From: Sphingopyxis macrogoltabida
Lineage (GTDB): Bacteria > Pseudomonadota > Alphaproteobacteria > Sphingomonadales > Sphingomonadaceae
Direction: 5' to 3'
DNA length: 64,000 nt
NCBI RefSeq assembly: GCF_001307295.1
Contig: NZ_CP012700.1
Location: forward strand, 3,227,001-3,291,000
The notes below the pieces were generated by a model, which worked only from the letters and a program-made list of their open reading frames with translations, did no database searches and was not told the origin of the DNA. The translations under genes and the position numbers were made by a program. Shown one piece after another: positions 8,731-17,231 of this stretch (positions are counted from its first letter, which is position 1; every line of letters starts with the position of its first letter).

Positions 8731-8772
8731 TTTCTCTGCATAAGCGCATTCATTGACACCGTCACCATGCAA

Positions 8773-8792
8773 TATTAATTGATCGATTGAAA
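8773..8792 (+). promoter_or_regulatory. Motif 1 operator-like site B (ferredoxin promoter)
   Basis: ATTAATTGATCGATTGA lies 40 bases upstream of the ferredoxin start. A TTGACA box at 8753-8758 with a 17-base spacer puts the -10 region inside this site, which fits a repressor operator. It closely matches the reverse complement of site A. Binding protein inferred, not shown: the TetR at 9178 or the one at 19431. Confidence 0.6.
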
Positions 8793-8830
8793 GTGGATTG
8801 ATCCACCATGGCCGGGACGGGGAAAAGCAT

Positions 8831-9151
8831 ATGCCGAGCGTGAATTTCCATGCAGCGGACGGAAGCGTCGAGACGATCGAGATCGAGGTCGGCGATTCCG
8901 TCATGCGCGGCGCGCGTGACAATATGGTCGAGGGGATCGAGGCCGATTGCGGCGGGGTCTGCGCCTGTGCGACCTGCCACATCTACATCGCCCCCGACTG
9001 GCTAGAGCGTGTCGGCCCCGCCGGCGCCGACGAAAGCGAGATGCTCGACTGCGTCAACGACCCGCGCCCGAACAGCCGCCTTTCGTGCCAGATCGCGATG
9101 ACCGACGATCTGGAGGGCTTGACAGTCTTCCTTCCCGAGTCCCAACGGTAG
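8831..9151 (+). CDS. [2Fe-2S] ferredoxin (adrenodoxin/putidaredoxin type)
   Basis: A 106-residue electron carrier. The cluster ligands are Cys40, Cys46, Cys49 and Cys86 (DCGGVCACATCHIYI and RLSCQI), the same spacing as putidaredoxin, the partner of class I bacterial P450s. An extra Cys44 lies between the first two ligands. The start is chosen at MPSVNF because the upstream in-frame codons look non-coding. The gene is followed after 26 bases by a TetR regulator. It is the only ferredoxin in the window and probably serves the P450 at 12196, which is under the same motif 1 operator, and possibly the second P450 or the Rieske oxygenases. No ferredoxin reductase gene is present in the window. Confidence 0.93.
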   Translation: MPSVNFHAADGSVETIEIEVGDSVMRGARDNMVEGIEADCGGVCACATCHIYIAPDWLERVGPAGADESEMLDCVNDPRPNSRLSCQIAMTDDLEGLTVFLPESQR

Positions 9152-9177
9152 GCGGGGCGGAGACAACGGACATCAGC

Positions 9178-9822
9178 ATGGACAAAGACAGCGGCTTGAC
9201 GATCAAGGCAGCCCGGCGCGAGGAACGTTCGGCATCGGCCGAGGCGCTTTTGAACGCGACGGCGCAGCTGCTGTCCGAGGCGACGACGATCGACGTGTCG
9301 CTGAACGAGATTTCGCAGCGTGCGTCCGTGAACAGCGCGATGATCAAATATTATTTCGGCAACAAGGAAGGGCTGCTGCTCGCGGTGCTCGAACGCGACG
9401 CCGAGACTGCGATGACCGCGCTCAAAGCGCTCAGCGAAATGGACATTCCGGCGCAAAAGAAGCTGAAGATCCACATCAACGGCATCATCAACGCCTATTA
9501 TCGCTCGCCCTACATCAACCGGCTGATCCACTATATGGTCGAGTCCGGCAGCCCCGCGGCGAGCAAGCGCGTCGCGCAAATCTTCATCGAGCCGATGATC
9601 GAGGTCTATCGCGACATCGTCGCGCAGGGGGTGCGCGAAGGCGTGCTGAAGGACGTCGATCCCGGACTGCTCTATTATTGCCTCGTCGGCGCGGCAGACC
9701 ATATTTTCCACGCCGGCTATTCGGTGCCGTCGACCTTGGGGGTCGCGAAGCTCGACGATGGGATCAAGCAGAAATATGCCGAGATGGTCTGCGACATCTA
9801 TCTGCGCGGCCTCGCGCCCTAA
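9178..9822 (+). CDS. TetR-family transcriptional regulator (1)
   Basis: A 214-residue TetR-type regulator. The N-terminal helix-turn-helix covers about residues 20-65 (SLNEISQRASVNSAMIKYYF, then GNKEGLL); the rest is a helical ligand-binding domain. The HTH opening (AEALLNATAQLL) is typical. It lies directly downstream of the ferredoxin gene on the same transcript, so it is under the control of motif 1 sites A and B. Autoregulation of the ferredoxin and GMC promoters is therefore the simplest inference. TetR proteins of this type often respond to acyl-CoA or hydrophobic ligands, but the inducer here is not known. It ends 12 bases from the convergent molybdopterin oxidoreductase gene. Confidence 0.92.
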   Translation: MDKDSGLTIKAARREERSASAEALLNATAQLLSEATTIDVSLNEISQRASVNSAMIKYYFGNKEGLLLAVLERDAETAMTALKALSEMDIPAQKKLKIHINGIINAYYRSPYINRLIHYMVESGSPAASKRVAQIFIEPMIEVYRDIVAQGVREGVLKDVDPGLLYYCLVGAADHIFHAGYSVPSTLGVAKLDDGIKQKYAEMVCDIYLRGLAP

Positions 9823-9833
9823 AGCCACCGCGT

Positions 9834-11969
9834 TCACGCCGGCTGTAGCGCGGTCACCTCGACCGCGATCCCGTCCATCAGCGTCGTCCCCGACACCGCC
9901 TCGACGACATCGGGGCCGTGCCCGAGCAGGATGTTGACGTTTGCGCCGCCGGCCCGGTTCGCGCGCTGCCAGCCGCCCGTGTCATGCCCGAAGCAATGCG
10001 GATAGGAAACGGTGCCGCGCCGGTGATCGTCATTGAGTTCGACCTCGACCTCGATCGCGCCGAAACGGTTCGACAAGGTCGCGCGGTCGCCGTCGGCGAG
10101 GCCGCGCTCGGCGGCATCGTCGGGATGGATATGCAAGGTCGGCTTCTGCGAGCGGATCAGCCGGTCGACATTGTGGAGCCAGCCATTGTGCGAGCGCATG
10201 TCGCGCCGCGACAGCAGCTTCAGCCCCTCGACCGGCGCCGCGGCGAACAGGCGGCCGAGTTCTGCGGCGACCATATCATCCCACAGATGGATACGGCCGT
10301 CGGCGTGCGCGATCTTCTCCTGATTGCCCCAGGGGATCGGGATATCGAGCATCACGCCGTGCGGATGCTCGCGCAATTTGTCGATCGACCAGTCGCCATG
10401 TACGCCCGCCGGCCCCTGCCGGATCGCGCCGTCGAGCACTTCGAGCGGGCGCATCTGCCCGCCCGCCGCCTGCGCCGCCACCTCATCGGGCGACGAAGCG
10501 GGCATGCGCAGCCCCATCCGCGCTAAAATCTCGCAAAAGGTGTCGAACTCGCTCCGCGCCTCGCCGACCGGCGCGATCACCGGCTCGGCATATTGCAGGA
10601 AGGGCTGCACCATGCTCATGAACGGCACCATCGGCAGGTCGGCACGCTCGTAGAAGGTCAGGCCGGGTAATACATAATCGGCGTAGGACCCTGCCTCGTT
10701 GATATAGAGGTCGAAGGACACCGATAGCTCGAGCTGTTCGAGCCCGCGCCGCAACCGGTCACCCCCCGGCGCCGCGAGCAGCACATTGCCGCCAAGCGAC
10801 AGGAGCGCGCGGACCTTGCCCGGTCCGGGTTCGAGAATGTCGTCGGGCATCACCGCCGAGGGCAGGAATTGCGTCACGCTGGGGAAATTGCCGACGCGAC
10901 TGCGCACCTCGTCATAGCCGCCAGCGGTAGCACGGTCGCTGCCCGCAAGCACCGGCGTCGCGAACGTGCTACCCCCTTCGTGTCCGAAGGTTCCGCCGAC
11001 CATGTTGAGCGCCGACAGCAGGAAGTTCGCGAGCGTCGCATGCGGCCCGCGGCAGATGCCGACGCGGCCGTAGCACACCGACTTCGGGCTGGCGGTCAGC
11101 CGCCGCGCGAGGGTCTTGATCGTTTCGACATCGATGCCCGTGCGCTGCGCGGCATCGGCATAATCGATACCCGCAAGCGCCACCTGCAACTCGCCCCAAC
11201 CCGCGCAGCGTTCGGCGAGGAACGCCTCATCGGCCAGCCCCTCGTCGGCGAGCGTCTTGAGCATCGCCAGCATCAGCCAGCAATCCGAATTGGGCTCGAT
11301 CGCGACATGTTCGTAGCGCGCCGCGGTCTCGCTGCGCCGCGGATCGACAACGACGACCCCGCCGCGCGCCGCGACCGCGTCGAGCTGGTGCCGGACGCGC
11401 GGGGTGAAGATCAGCGAGCCGTGCGAGATCAGCGGGTTGGCGCCGAAGATCAGCATGAAGTCGGCATTGTTGACGTCGGGCACGTCGATCGTCAGCGGGC
11501 TGCCGTAAAGTATCCAGTTCGCGGTAAAGCGCGCGTTGGTGTCCTGCGACCCCGCGCCATAAATCTTGGTCGTTCCCAGCGCCTTCAGGAACATGCGGAA
11601 GCCCGTCATGCCGTCGGTGGCATAGGCGGGCGGATTGCCCTGATAGCTCGCCACCGCATCGGGACCATGTTCGGCGATGATCGCCGAAAGCCGCGCGGCG
11701 ATATCGCCCAGCGCCTCGTCCCAACTCACCGGCTCGAAACGCCCCGGCGCGACACGCTTCATCGGCCGCGTCACGCGGTCGGGGTCGTGGGTCACGCCAT
11801 GATAGGCGATACCCTTCACGCAGGCATGACCCTGTGACGACGGGTTGTCGGGGTCGGGCCGCGCGCGCACCACCTTGCCGTCCTCGACCGTCGCCACCAG
11901 CCCGCACACCGCCGTGCAGATGCGGCAGAAGGTGATATGGTCGCCGTCCTCGCCCGTCGCTGGCCGCAT
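9834..11969 (-). CDS. Molybdopterin-dependent oxidoreductase (1), DMSO-reductase superfamily, stand-alone
   Basis: A 711-residue catalytic subunit of the bis-molybdopterin (formate dehydrogenase/BisC-like) superfamily. An N-terminal [4Fe-4S] site is visible: Cys15, Cys18, Cys22 (FCRICTAVC) and Cys50 (HACVKG). The Mo-pterin domains follow (VDPRRSETA, FGANPLISHGS), then the C-terminal cap domain (SNRFGAIEVEVELNDD, YPHCFGHDTGGW). By hand alignment, the position of the Cys/Sec metal ligand in formate dehydrogenase (ARxCH) reads NARFTA, so the usual ligand seems absent. There is no Tat signal, so the enzyme is cytosolic, and no small subunits are encoded nearby. Electron partner and substrate are unknown. 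Two close relatives lie at 17232 and 38177. Motif 1 site C lies just before its start. Confidence 0.9.
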   Translation of the reverse strand: MRPATGEDGDHITFCRICTAVCGLVATVEDGKVVRARPDPDNPSSQGHACVKGIAYHGVTHDPDRVTRPMKRVAPGRFEPVSWDEALGDIAARLSAIIAEHGPDAVASYQGNPPAYATDGMTGFRMFLKALGTTKIYGAGSQDTNARFTANWILYGSPLTIDVPDVNNADFMLIFGANPLISHGSLIFTPRVRHQLDAVAARGGVVVVDPRRSETAARYEHVAIEPNSDCWLMLAMLKTLADEGLADEAFLAERCAGWGELQVALAGIDYADAAQRTGIDVETIKTLARRLTASPKSVCYGRVGICRGPHATLANFLLSALNMVGGTFGHEGGSTFATPVLAGSDRATAGGYDEVRSRVGNFPSVTQFLPSAVMPDDILEPGPGKVRALLSLGGNVLLAAPGGDRLRRGLEQLELSVSFDLYINEAGSYADYVLPGLTFYERADLPMVPFMSMVQPFLQYAEPVIAPVGEARSEFDTFCEILARMGLRMPASSPDEVAAQAAGGQMRPLEVLDGAIRQGPAGVHGDWSIDKLREHPHGVMLDIPIPWGNQEKIAHADGRIHLWDDMVAAELGRLFAAAPVEGLKLLSRRDMRSHNGWLHNVDRLIRSQKPTLHIHPDDAAERGLADGDRATLSNRFGAIEVEVELNDDHRRGTVSYPHCFGHDTGGWQRANRAGGANVNILLGHGPDVVEAVSGTTLMDGIAVEVTALQPA

Positions 11970-11979
11970 GATTCGCTCC

Positions 11980-11998
11980 AGTTAGTTGATCGGTTAGA
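11980..11998 (+). promoter_or_regulatory. Motif 1 operator-like site C (molybdopterin oxidoreductase 1 promoter)
   Basis: AGTTAGTTGATCGGTTAGA aligns with site B at most positions (TTAATTGATCGATTGA). It starts about 10 bases upstream of the start codon of the minus-strand oxidoreductase gene, in the 226-base divergent region shared with the P450 gene. Confidence 0.5.
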
Positions 11999-12101
11999 AC
12001 CTCTCATCCTTTTCGCCGACTGTCCATATTCTTCGAAATGTAAAGTCGCCACAGATCGATGAAATAGCCGAAAAGTGCCGTTTTTCTGTTAGCGCGCCCC
12101 G

Positions 12102-12126
12102 AAAACAATTAATCGATTGGTTGACA
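12102..12126 (+). promoter_or_regulatory. Motif 1 operator-like site D with -35 box (P450 promoter)
   Basis: CAATTAATCGATTGG at 12106-12120 is followed directly by TTGACA (12121-12126), a consensus -35 hexamer, about 70 bases before the P450 start. A regulator bound at the site would overlap the -35 box. The -10 region is not clear. The site shares the core TTAATCGATTG with sites E and F. Confidence 0.6.
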
Positions 12127-12195
12127 CGGCTTGCCGTTTGATCGAAATTGCATCGCGAAAAGGCCCGCGGGTGGCACAGGCGAGAGGATCGATCG

Positions 12196-13392
12196 ATGGC
12201 GGACGTCAAAGACTATGCGGTGGAAGAATTCAGCCAGCACGACCGCACGCTGATGCAGCGCCCTTATGACTTCTATGACAAGGTCCGCGCCGGCGGCTGT
12301 CCGGTCGCCCGGTCGGAACAGCTCGGCGGCTTCTGGTACACCACCAACTATGCCGCAACGCGCCGCGTCTATGACGATTTCCGGACCTTCAGTTCGGCCG
12401 ACGGCACTGCTCTCCCCAAGCAGCCGCTGGCACTTTATCCCATCGACCTCGATCCGCCGCAGCAGACGCGGATGCGCAAGCTGCTCAACCCGATCTTCCT
12501 GCCCGACGCGATCCAGAAATATCGCCCGCGTTTCGAGGCGATCATCACCGAGCTGCTCGACGCGATCGTCCCGGTCGGCGAGGCCGAATTGCAGGAACAG
12601 CTTGTCCGCCCGACGCTCGCGACGGTGATCATGCCCTTCCTCGGCGTACCCCGCGCGGACTGGGAAACATTGTCGCACAAGATCGACTTCCTCACCCGCA
12701 TGCGCGTCGAGGATCCCGAAACCTGCGGCCAATATGGCCTCGAACTCAGCCAGTATCTGTATGAATTTGCCGCGCGGCGGCGGCAGTCGCCGCCCGAGGA
12801 CGATCTGATGCAGACGCTGATCGACGCCGAAATCGGCGGAGAAAAGCTGACCGATGACGAAATCGTCGGCATTGCGACGCTGGTGCTGTTCGGCGGGCTC
12901 GACACGACCAGCGCGGTCGCCGGCATGTCGCTCTGGTACCTGATCGAACATCCCGAGGAGCGCGCAAAGCTGCTGAACGGCGAGATCGATTTCCCGACCG
13001 CGCTGCAGGAATTCGTGCGCTATGCCTCGCCGATCCAGGGCCTCCGCCGCACCGTCACGCGCGACACCGAGCTCGAGGGCTGTCCGCTCAAGGCCGGCGA
13101 CTATATCATGGCGATGAACGGCGCCGCGAACCACGACCCAGGCCATTTCGCCGACCCCAACGAGGTCCGCTTCGACCGCGCGGTGCGCAGCGAGCATGAC
13201 CATCTGGGCTTCGGCGGCGGCGCGCATATCTGCATCGGCCAGCATTTCGCCAAGGCGCTGCTCGAAATGATGATCCGCTCGATCTTCGAGCGCCTGCCCG
13301 ACCTCAAGATCCGCTCCGATTTCCAGCCCGATTTCGCGGTCGGGGAATCGCGGGTGCTCAAAACGCTGCCGGTCACCTTCCGCGCGTCCTGA
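12196..13392 (+). CDS. Cytochrome P450 (1)
   Basis: Soluble class I bacterial P450 of 398 residues, expected to hydroxylate a hydrophobic substrate using electrons from a ferredoxin. Seen: the I-helix oxygen-activation motif GGLDTTSA (about residues 233-240), the ExxR-type EFVR in the K-helix, and the heme-binding loop LGFGGGAHICIG with the ligand Cys346. The start MADVKDY follows GAGAGG; in-frame codons upstream are not family-like. Two acyl-CoA dehydrogenase genes follow on the same strand. The ferredoxin at 8831 has the same operator motif and is the natural electron donor, though no reductase is seen. A hydroxylated alkyl or alicyclic product entering beta-oxidation is inferred. Confidence 0.93.
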   Translation: MADVKDYAVEEFSQHDRTLMQRPYDFYDKVRAGGCPVARSEQLGGFWYTTNYAATRRVYDDFRTFSSADGTALPKQPLALYPIDLDPPQQTRMRKLLNPIFLPDAIQKYRPRFEAIITELLDAIVPVGEAELQEQLVRPTLATVIMPFLGVPRADWETLSHKIDFLTRMRVEDPETCGQYGLELSQYLYEFAARRRQSPPEDDLMQTLIDAEIGGEKLTDDEIVGIATLVLFGGLDTTSAVAGMSLWYLIEHPEERAKLLNGEIDFPTALQEFVRYASPIQGLRRTVTRDTELEGCPLKAGDYIMAMNGAANHDPGHFADPNEVRFDRAVRSEHDHLGFGGGAHICIGQHFAKALLEMMIRSIFERLPDLKIRSDFQPDFAVGESRVLKTLPVTFRAS

Positions 13393-13401
13393 CCATGTTC
13401 T

Positions 13402-13432
13402 AGGGTGGGGCCGTAACCCGCTGTCCCACCCT
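13402..13432. terminator. Inverted repeat between P450 and acyl-CoA dehydrogenase genes
   Basis: AGGGTGGG (13402-13409) pairs with CCCACCCT (13425-13432) across a 15-base loop in the 57-base gap. There is no T-run after it, so it may be a weak or Rho-assisted terminator or an RNA-processing hairpin that sets expression of the P450 apart from the two dehydrogenases. Confidence 0.35.
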
Positions 13433-13449
13433 GTCGACAGGATCCCGAC

Positions 13450-14640
13450 GTGCTCAAACTGACTGCCGAAGAAGCCGAATTTCGCGATGCCGTGCGGACG
13501 TTTTTCGCACGTGACTATCCCGCGCACGTCATCGCCAGGAACAAGGCGGGGCAGCGGCTTACCAAGCAGGATCATATCGACGCGCAGCGCGCGCTGAATG
13601 CGCGCGGCTGGCTCGGCGTCGGCTGGCCGCGCGAGGTCGGCGGCACCGGCTGGACGCCGACCGAACGCTATATCTTCGATCAGGAACTCGAACTCGCGCA
13701 CGCCGCCGCGATCATTCCGATGGCGGTGATCTATATCGGGCCGATCATCGCGGCGTTCGGATCGGAACAGCAGAAGGCTGAATGGCTGCCCGCGATCCTC
13801 GAATCGCGCAGTTTCTGGGCGCAGGGCTATTCGGAACCCGAAGCCGGGTCCGATCTCGCTTCGTTGCGCTTTTCGGCGGTGCGCGACGGCGACGATTATA
13901 TCCTCAACGGCACGAAGATCTGGACGTCGGGCGCGCAGTGGGCCGACTGGATCTTCTGCCTCGCGCGCACCAGCCGCGAGGAGCGCAAGCAGCAGGGCAT
14001 TTCGCTGATCTGCGCGCCGCTCGATCTGCCCGGGATCAGCGTCCACCCGATCCGGTTGATCGACGGGTCGGACGAGCTCAATCGCATCGAATTCGACAAT
14101 GTCCGCGTGCCGGTCACCAACCGCATCGGCGACGAGGGTCAGGCCTGGCACTATGCCAATGTGCTGCTCAAGAACGAGCGACTGTCCTACGCGCATATCG
14201 GATCGAAGAAGCGCGATCTCGCCAAGCTGCTCGAAGAAGCGGCGCGGCTGCCCGCGAACGGCGGCGGCACGATGGACCGTGACGCCGCTTTCCGCCTCGC
14301 CCATGCCCGCGTCGAGGCGCGGCTCGCGGCGATCGAAGCCTCGATCCTGCGCGCGCTGCGCGGCGAGATTTCGATGGCGACCGCGGCGGCGCTCAAGATC
14401 GCCTGCACCGAATGCGCGCAGGCGATCACCGAACTGGCCATCGACCTCGCCGGCCGTAACCGGCTGCCGATGCTCGATCGCGGCGGCGCCGACTGGGCAG
14501 CGGCAGCACCCGCGACCTCGCCATTCGGCCCGGTGGCGGTGCAATCCTATCTCTTCGAGCGCGCCCAAACGATCTACGGCGGCTCGACCGAAGTGCAGAA
14601 GAATATCATCTGGCGCTCGCTGGCGGGGATGGCACGATGA
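13450..14640 (+). CDS. Acyl-CoA dehydrogenase, subunit 1
   Basis: FAD-dependent acyl-CoA dehydrogenase of 396 residues with a GTG start. Seen: the central-domain motif YSEPEAGSDLASL, followed by LNGTKIWTSGAQWADW, and the C-terminal IYGGSTEVQKNIIW. The catalytic Glu of medium-chain dehydrogenases lies immediately before the GT of YEGT; here that place is Gly, as in several steroid and branched-chain enzymes. It overlaps the next dehydrogenase gene by ATGA. Pairs of one long and one short acyl-CoA dehydrogenase with coupled genes form alpha2-beta2 enzymes in steroid side-chain degradation (the FadE28/FadE29 or ChsE1/ChsE2 type). The same is inferred here: alpha,beta-desaturation of a bulky or branched acyl-CoA. 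Confidence 0.93.
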   Translation: MLKLTAEEAEFRDAVRTFFARDYPAHVIARNKAGQRLTKQDHIDAQRALNARGWLGVGWPREVGGTGWTPTERYIFDQELELAHAAAIIPMAVIYIGPIIAAFGSEQQKAEWLPAILESRSFWAQGYSEPEAGSDLASLRFSAVRDGDDYILNGTKIWTSGAQWADWIFCLARTSREERKQQGISLICAPLDLPGISVHPIRLIDGSDELNRIEFDNVRVPVTNRIGDEGQAWHYANVLLKNERLSYAHIGSKKRDLAKLLEEAARLPANGGGTMDRDAAFRLAHARVEARLAAIEASILRALRGEISMATAAALKIACTECAQAITELAIDLAGRNRLPMLDRGGADWAAAAPATSPFGPVAVQSYLFERAQTIYGGSTEVQKNIIWRSLAGMAR

Positions 14641-15653
14641 GCGCGCCGCTATCCGAAACCGAACAGACGATGCTGCGGGACGCGGTGCGGGGGTATCTCA
14701 GCAGGGACGAAGCTCCTCGCTGGCCCGATTTCGCCGAACGGCTCGGCATCGGCGACGCGCTGCTCGACACGCGGCAGGGTGCGATTATCGCCGAAGAGAT
14801 CGGCCGCACCTGCGCGCATCTGCCCTTCGCCGACGCGGCAACGGCGGCGTGGCTGCTCGATCGCTGCAACGCCCCGGCCTTGCCCGCCGCAGTAATCGCG
14901 ACCCTCGCCTGGGCCGAGCCCGCTATGCGCTACGATTTTGCAGGCATCGAGACGCACGCACGGCGCGACGGCGACGGCTGGCGTCTCGACGGGACCAAGG
15001 CGGTCGTCGGCTGGGCGGCCGAAACCGATGTCCTATTGGTCGCCGCGCGCACCGGTGGCGACGCGCTGTCGCTCTTCCGGATCGACCCCGCGCGGACCGC
15101 AGGCCTCCGGCTGTCGCCCTATCGGACGATCGATCGCCACCCCGCCGCCGATCTGATTTTCGAGGGCCAAGCCCTCCCCGCCGAAGCCCTGATCGGCCCC
15201 GAAGGCGGCGCGCTCGACCTGCTCGAAGAAGCCCGCGACCGCGCGCTCGCGCTGCTCGCCGCCGAGGCGGTAGGCCTGCTCGACAGCCTGCTCGAACAGA
15301 CGATCGCCTACACCGGCCAGCGGCGCCAGTTCGGCCAGCCGATCGCCGGCTTTCAGGCGCTCCAGCACCGCATGGTCGACATGTATCTCGAATGCGAGCT
15401 GGTGCGCTCGTCGGCCTGGCTCGCGGTCGAGGCACTCGGGGAAGCCGCTCCCGATCGCGCCCGAGCGGTGTCGAGCGCGATGGTCAATGTCGCCCGCGCC
15501 TGCCGCTTTGTCGGGCAGCAGGCGATCCAGCTTCACGGCGGCATGGGAATGACGGACGAGCTGCCGGTCGGCCATTATGTGAAGCGCGCGATGGCGATCG
15601 AGGTGCTGTGGGCGGATAGCGACTGGCACCTCGCCCGGATCGCCGGGATCTAG
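14637..15653 (+). CDS. Acyl-CoA dehydrogenase, subunit 2 (short form)
   Basis: A 338-residue acyl-CoA dehydrogenase homologue, shorter than the usual 380-400. Seen: TGQRRQFGQPIAGFQALQH near residue 225, the Arg-containing FAD-binding segment of the family, and QLHGGMGMTDELPVGHYVKR near the C-terminus. The central domain is weak: the typical SEP-x-x-GSD motif is not found. The start overlaps the stop of subunit 1. These features match the partner subunits of heteromeric acyl-CoA dehydrogenases, where each chain supplies part of the FAD site or the active site. I infer one alpha2-beta2 enzyme made of both chains. An independent enzyme cannot be excluded. Confidence 0.9.
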   Translation: MSAPLSETEQTMLRDAVRGYLSRDEAPRWPDFAERLGIGDALLDTRQGAIIAEEIGRTCAHLPFADAATAAWLLDRCNAPALPAAVIATLAWAEPAMRYDFAGIETHARRDGDGWRLDGTKAVVGWAAETDVLLVAARTGGDALSLFRIDPARTAGLRLSPYRTIDRHPAADLIFEGQALPAEALIGPEGGALDLLEEARDRALALLAAEAVGLLDSLLEQTIAYTGQRRQFGQPIAGFQALQHRMVDMYLECELVRSSAWLAVEALGEAAPDRARAVSSAMVNVARACRFVGQQAIQLHGGMGMTDELPVGHYVKRAMAIEVLWADSDWHLARIAGI

Positions 15654-15694
15654 GCCGGGCGCGCATGCCGGAACCGCCGATGCGCCCTCGCCCG

Positions 15695-17119
15695 TCAGGC
15701 CGGTTTCTTCGGTACGAAGATCACCTTCGGAAAGGTGAATTCGCGCAGGCCATCGGCGCCATTCTCGACCCCGAAGCCCGACTGCTTCGCGCCGGCGAAG
15801 GGGATATGCGGGCCGTTCTGGAAATTGTCGTTGATCCAGACGGTGCCGGTTTCGATCCGATCGGCGAGTGCGACCGCCGCGTCGATATCCTTCGACCAGA
15901 CCGCGCCCGCGAGCCCGTAATCGCAATCATTGGCGCGCGCGACGACATCGTCGATGTCGGAGAAGCGCAGCAGCGGCAGCACCGGGCCGAACGCCTCCTC
16001 GGTCACCACCGCAGCGTCCTCGGGCGGGTTGTCGACGAGGGTGATCGGGATGAAATAGCCGTCGCCCTCGGGCACGTCGGCGCCCTGCAGCAAGCTCAGC
16101 CCCTCGGCACGCGCGCTGTCGATCAGGCTGCGGACGCGGTCATATTGGGCGCGGTTCTGGACCGGACCATATTGCACCCCCTGCTGCGCCCCGTCGCCGA
16201 CCACCGCGTCCTTCGCGAGCCGGTGGAAGGCGGCCAGCATCTCGTCATAGATATCGTCGTGGATATACATGCGCTTGGTCGCGATGCAGACCTGCGCGGT
16301 GTTGTAGAAGGACCCGAAGAACAGCTTCGGCGCGACCTCGGCGACGTCTACGTCGGGCAGCACGATCGCGGCATCGTTGCCGCCGAGTTCGAGCGTGATG
16401 CGCTTGAGGTCGCGCGATGCCGCCTCCATCACCCGCTTGCCCGTCGCGGTCGAGCCGGTGAAGCTGATCTTCGCAAAGCCCGGATGCGCGGTCATCAGCG
16501 GACCGAGCGCATCATCGCCCGAGATGACGTTATAGACCCCGGCGGGCAGGATATCGCGCCACAGTTCGGCGAGCTTCAGCGAACAGAGCGGCGTGTAGGG
16601 CGAGGGCTTCAGCACCATCGTGTTACCCGCGAGCAAGGCCGGCGCGATTTTCCACATCGCGAGCAGGAACGGAAAATTCCACGGTACGATCGCGGCGACG
16701 ACGCCCAGCGGCTCGTGCTTGACGATCACCTGCCGCGTGTCGCTGTCCTCGACCACTTCGTTGGGCAGGTCCTGCCGCGCGACCGACTTCAGCCACCAGG
16801 CGCCCATCTGCACCTCACCCTTGGCAAGCGCGGTCGGCCGCCCCTGTTCGGCGACGAACAAGGCGGCAAACTGATCAAGGTGCGGCTCGATCGCCTTCGC
16901 CGCTTTGACCAGCAGTTCGCGCCGTCCCTCCCAGCCGAGCGCCGTCCACGCCGGCAGCGCGCGCTTCGCCGCGGCGACCGCGAGGTCAAGTTCGGCCTGC
17001 CCCGCCGCGGGAGCCGAAGCAAAGGCCTTGCCCGTCGCGGGATTGATCACGTCGACGCGCTCCGCAGTGTCGACCGCAGCGCCATCGATGGTCAGCGTGT
17101 AGTTGGTGGTGAAGTCCAT
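15695..17119 (-). CDS. Aldehyde dehydrogenase family protein (2)
   Basis: ALDH of 474 residues when begun at MDFTTNY; the open frame upstream (24 codons) has no family sequence. Seen: the nucleotide-binding FTGSTATGK, the base Glu in LELGGNDAAIVL, the catalytic Cys in AQVCIATKRMYIH, and the C-terminal FAGAKQSGFGVENG. It oxidises an aldehyde to an acid. It is transcribed alone on the minus strand, convergent with the acyl-CoA dehydrogenase pair and divergent from molybdopterin oxidoreductase 2, with which it shares a promoter region of about 110 bases. The substrate is not known; sequential oxidation of a P450- or GMC-derived alcohol is plausible. Confidence 0.92.
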   Translation of the reverse strand: MDFTTNYTLTIDGAAVDTAERVDVINPATGKAFASAPAAGQAELDLAVAAAKRALPAWTALGWEGRRELLVKAAKAIEPHLDQFAALFVAEQGRPTALAKGEVQMGAWWLKSVARQDLPNEVVEDSDTRQVIVKHEPLGVVAAIVPWNFPFLLAMWKIAPALLAGNTMVLKPSPYTPLCSLKLAELWRDILPAGVYNVISGDDALGPLMTAHPGFAKISFTGSTATGKRVMEAASRDLKRITLELGGNDAAIVLPDVDVAEVAPKLFFGSFYNTAQVCIATKRMYIHDDIYDEMLAAFHRLAKDAVVGDGAQQGVQYGPVQNRAQYDRVRSLIDSARAEGLSLLQGADVPEGDGYFIPITLVDNPPEDAAVVTEEAFGPVLPLLRFSDIDDVVARANDCDYGLAGAVWSKDIDAAVALADRIETGTVWINDNFQNGPHIPFAGAKQSGFGVENGADGLREFTFPKVIFVPKKPA

Positions 17120-17193
17120 TTTAGTCTCGCCCATTTCGTTCGGAAATCCGGTTCTCGTCCCCGGATTTGCAGCATTTGCGGCGATAATCAAAT

Positions 17194-17207
17194 GATATTA
17201 GATATTA
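17194..17207. promoter_or_regulatory. Tandem GATATTA repeat in ALDH / molybdopterin oxidoreductase 2 promoter
   Basis: GATATTA occurs twice with no spacer in the AT-rich end of the divergent region 17120-17231. On the minus strand it reads as two CTAATATC-like steps beginning ACCTAAT, which partly resembles motif 3 (ACCTAAYGWC). It may be a regulator site or the -10 region of the oxidoreductase gene. Confidence 0.3.
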
Positions 17208-17231
17208 GGTTCAATTCATGAGGAGCAGGCG

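Noticed and set aside
12109..14568. Minus-strand open frame of about 820 codons opposite P450 and acyl-CoA dehydrogenase
   Set aside because: It is a shadow of two clear enzymes, with no recognisable motifs or ribosome site.
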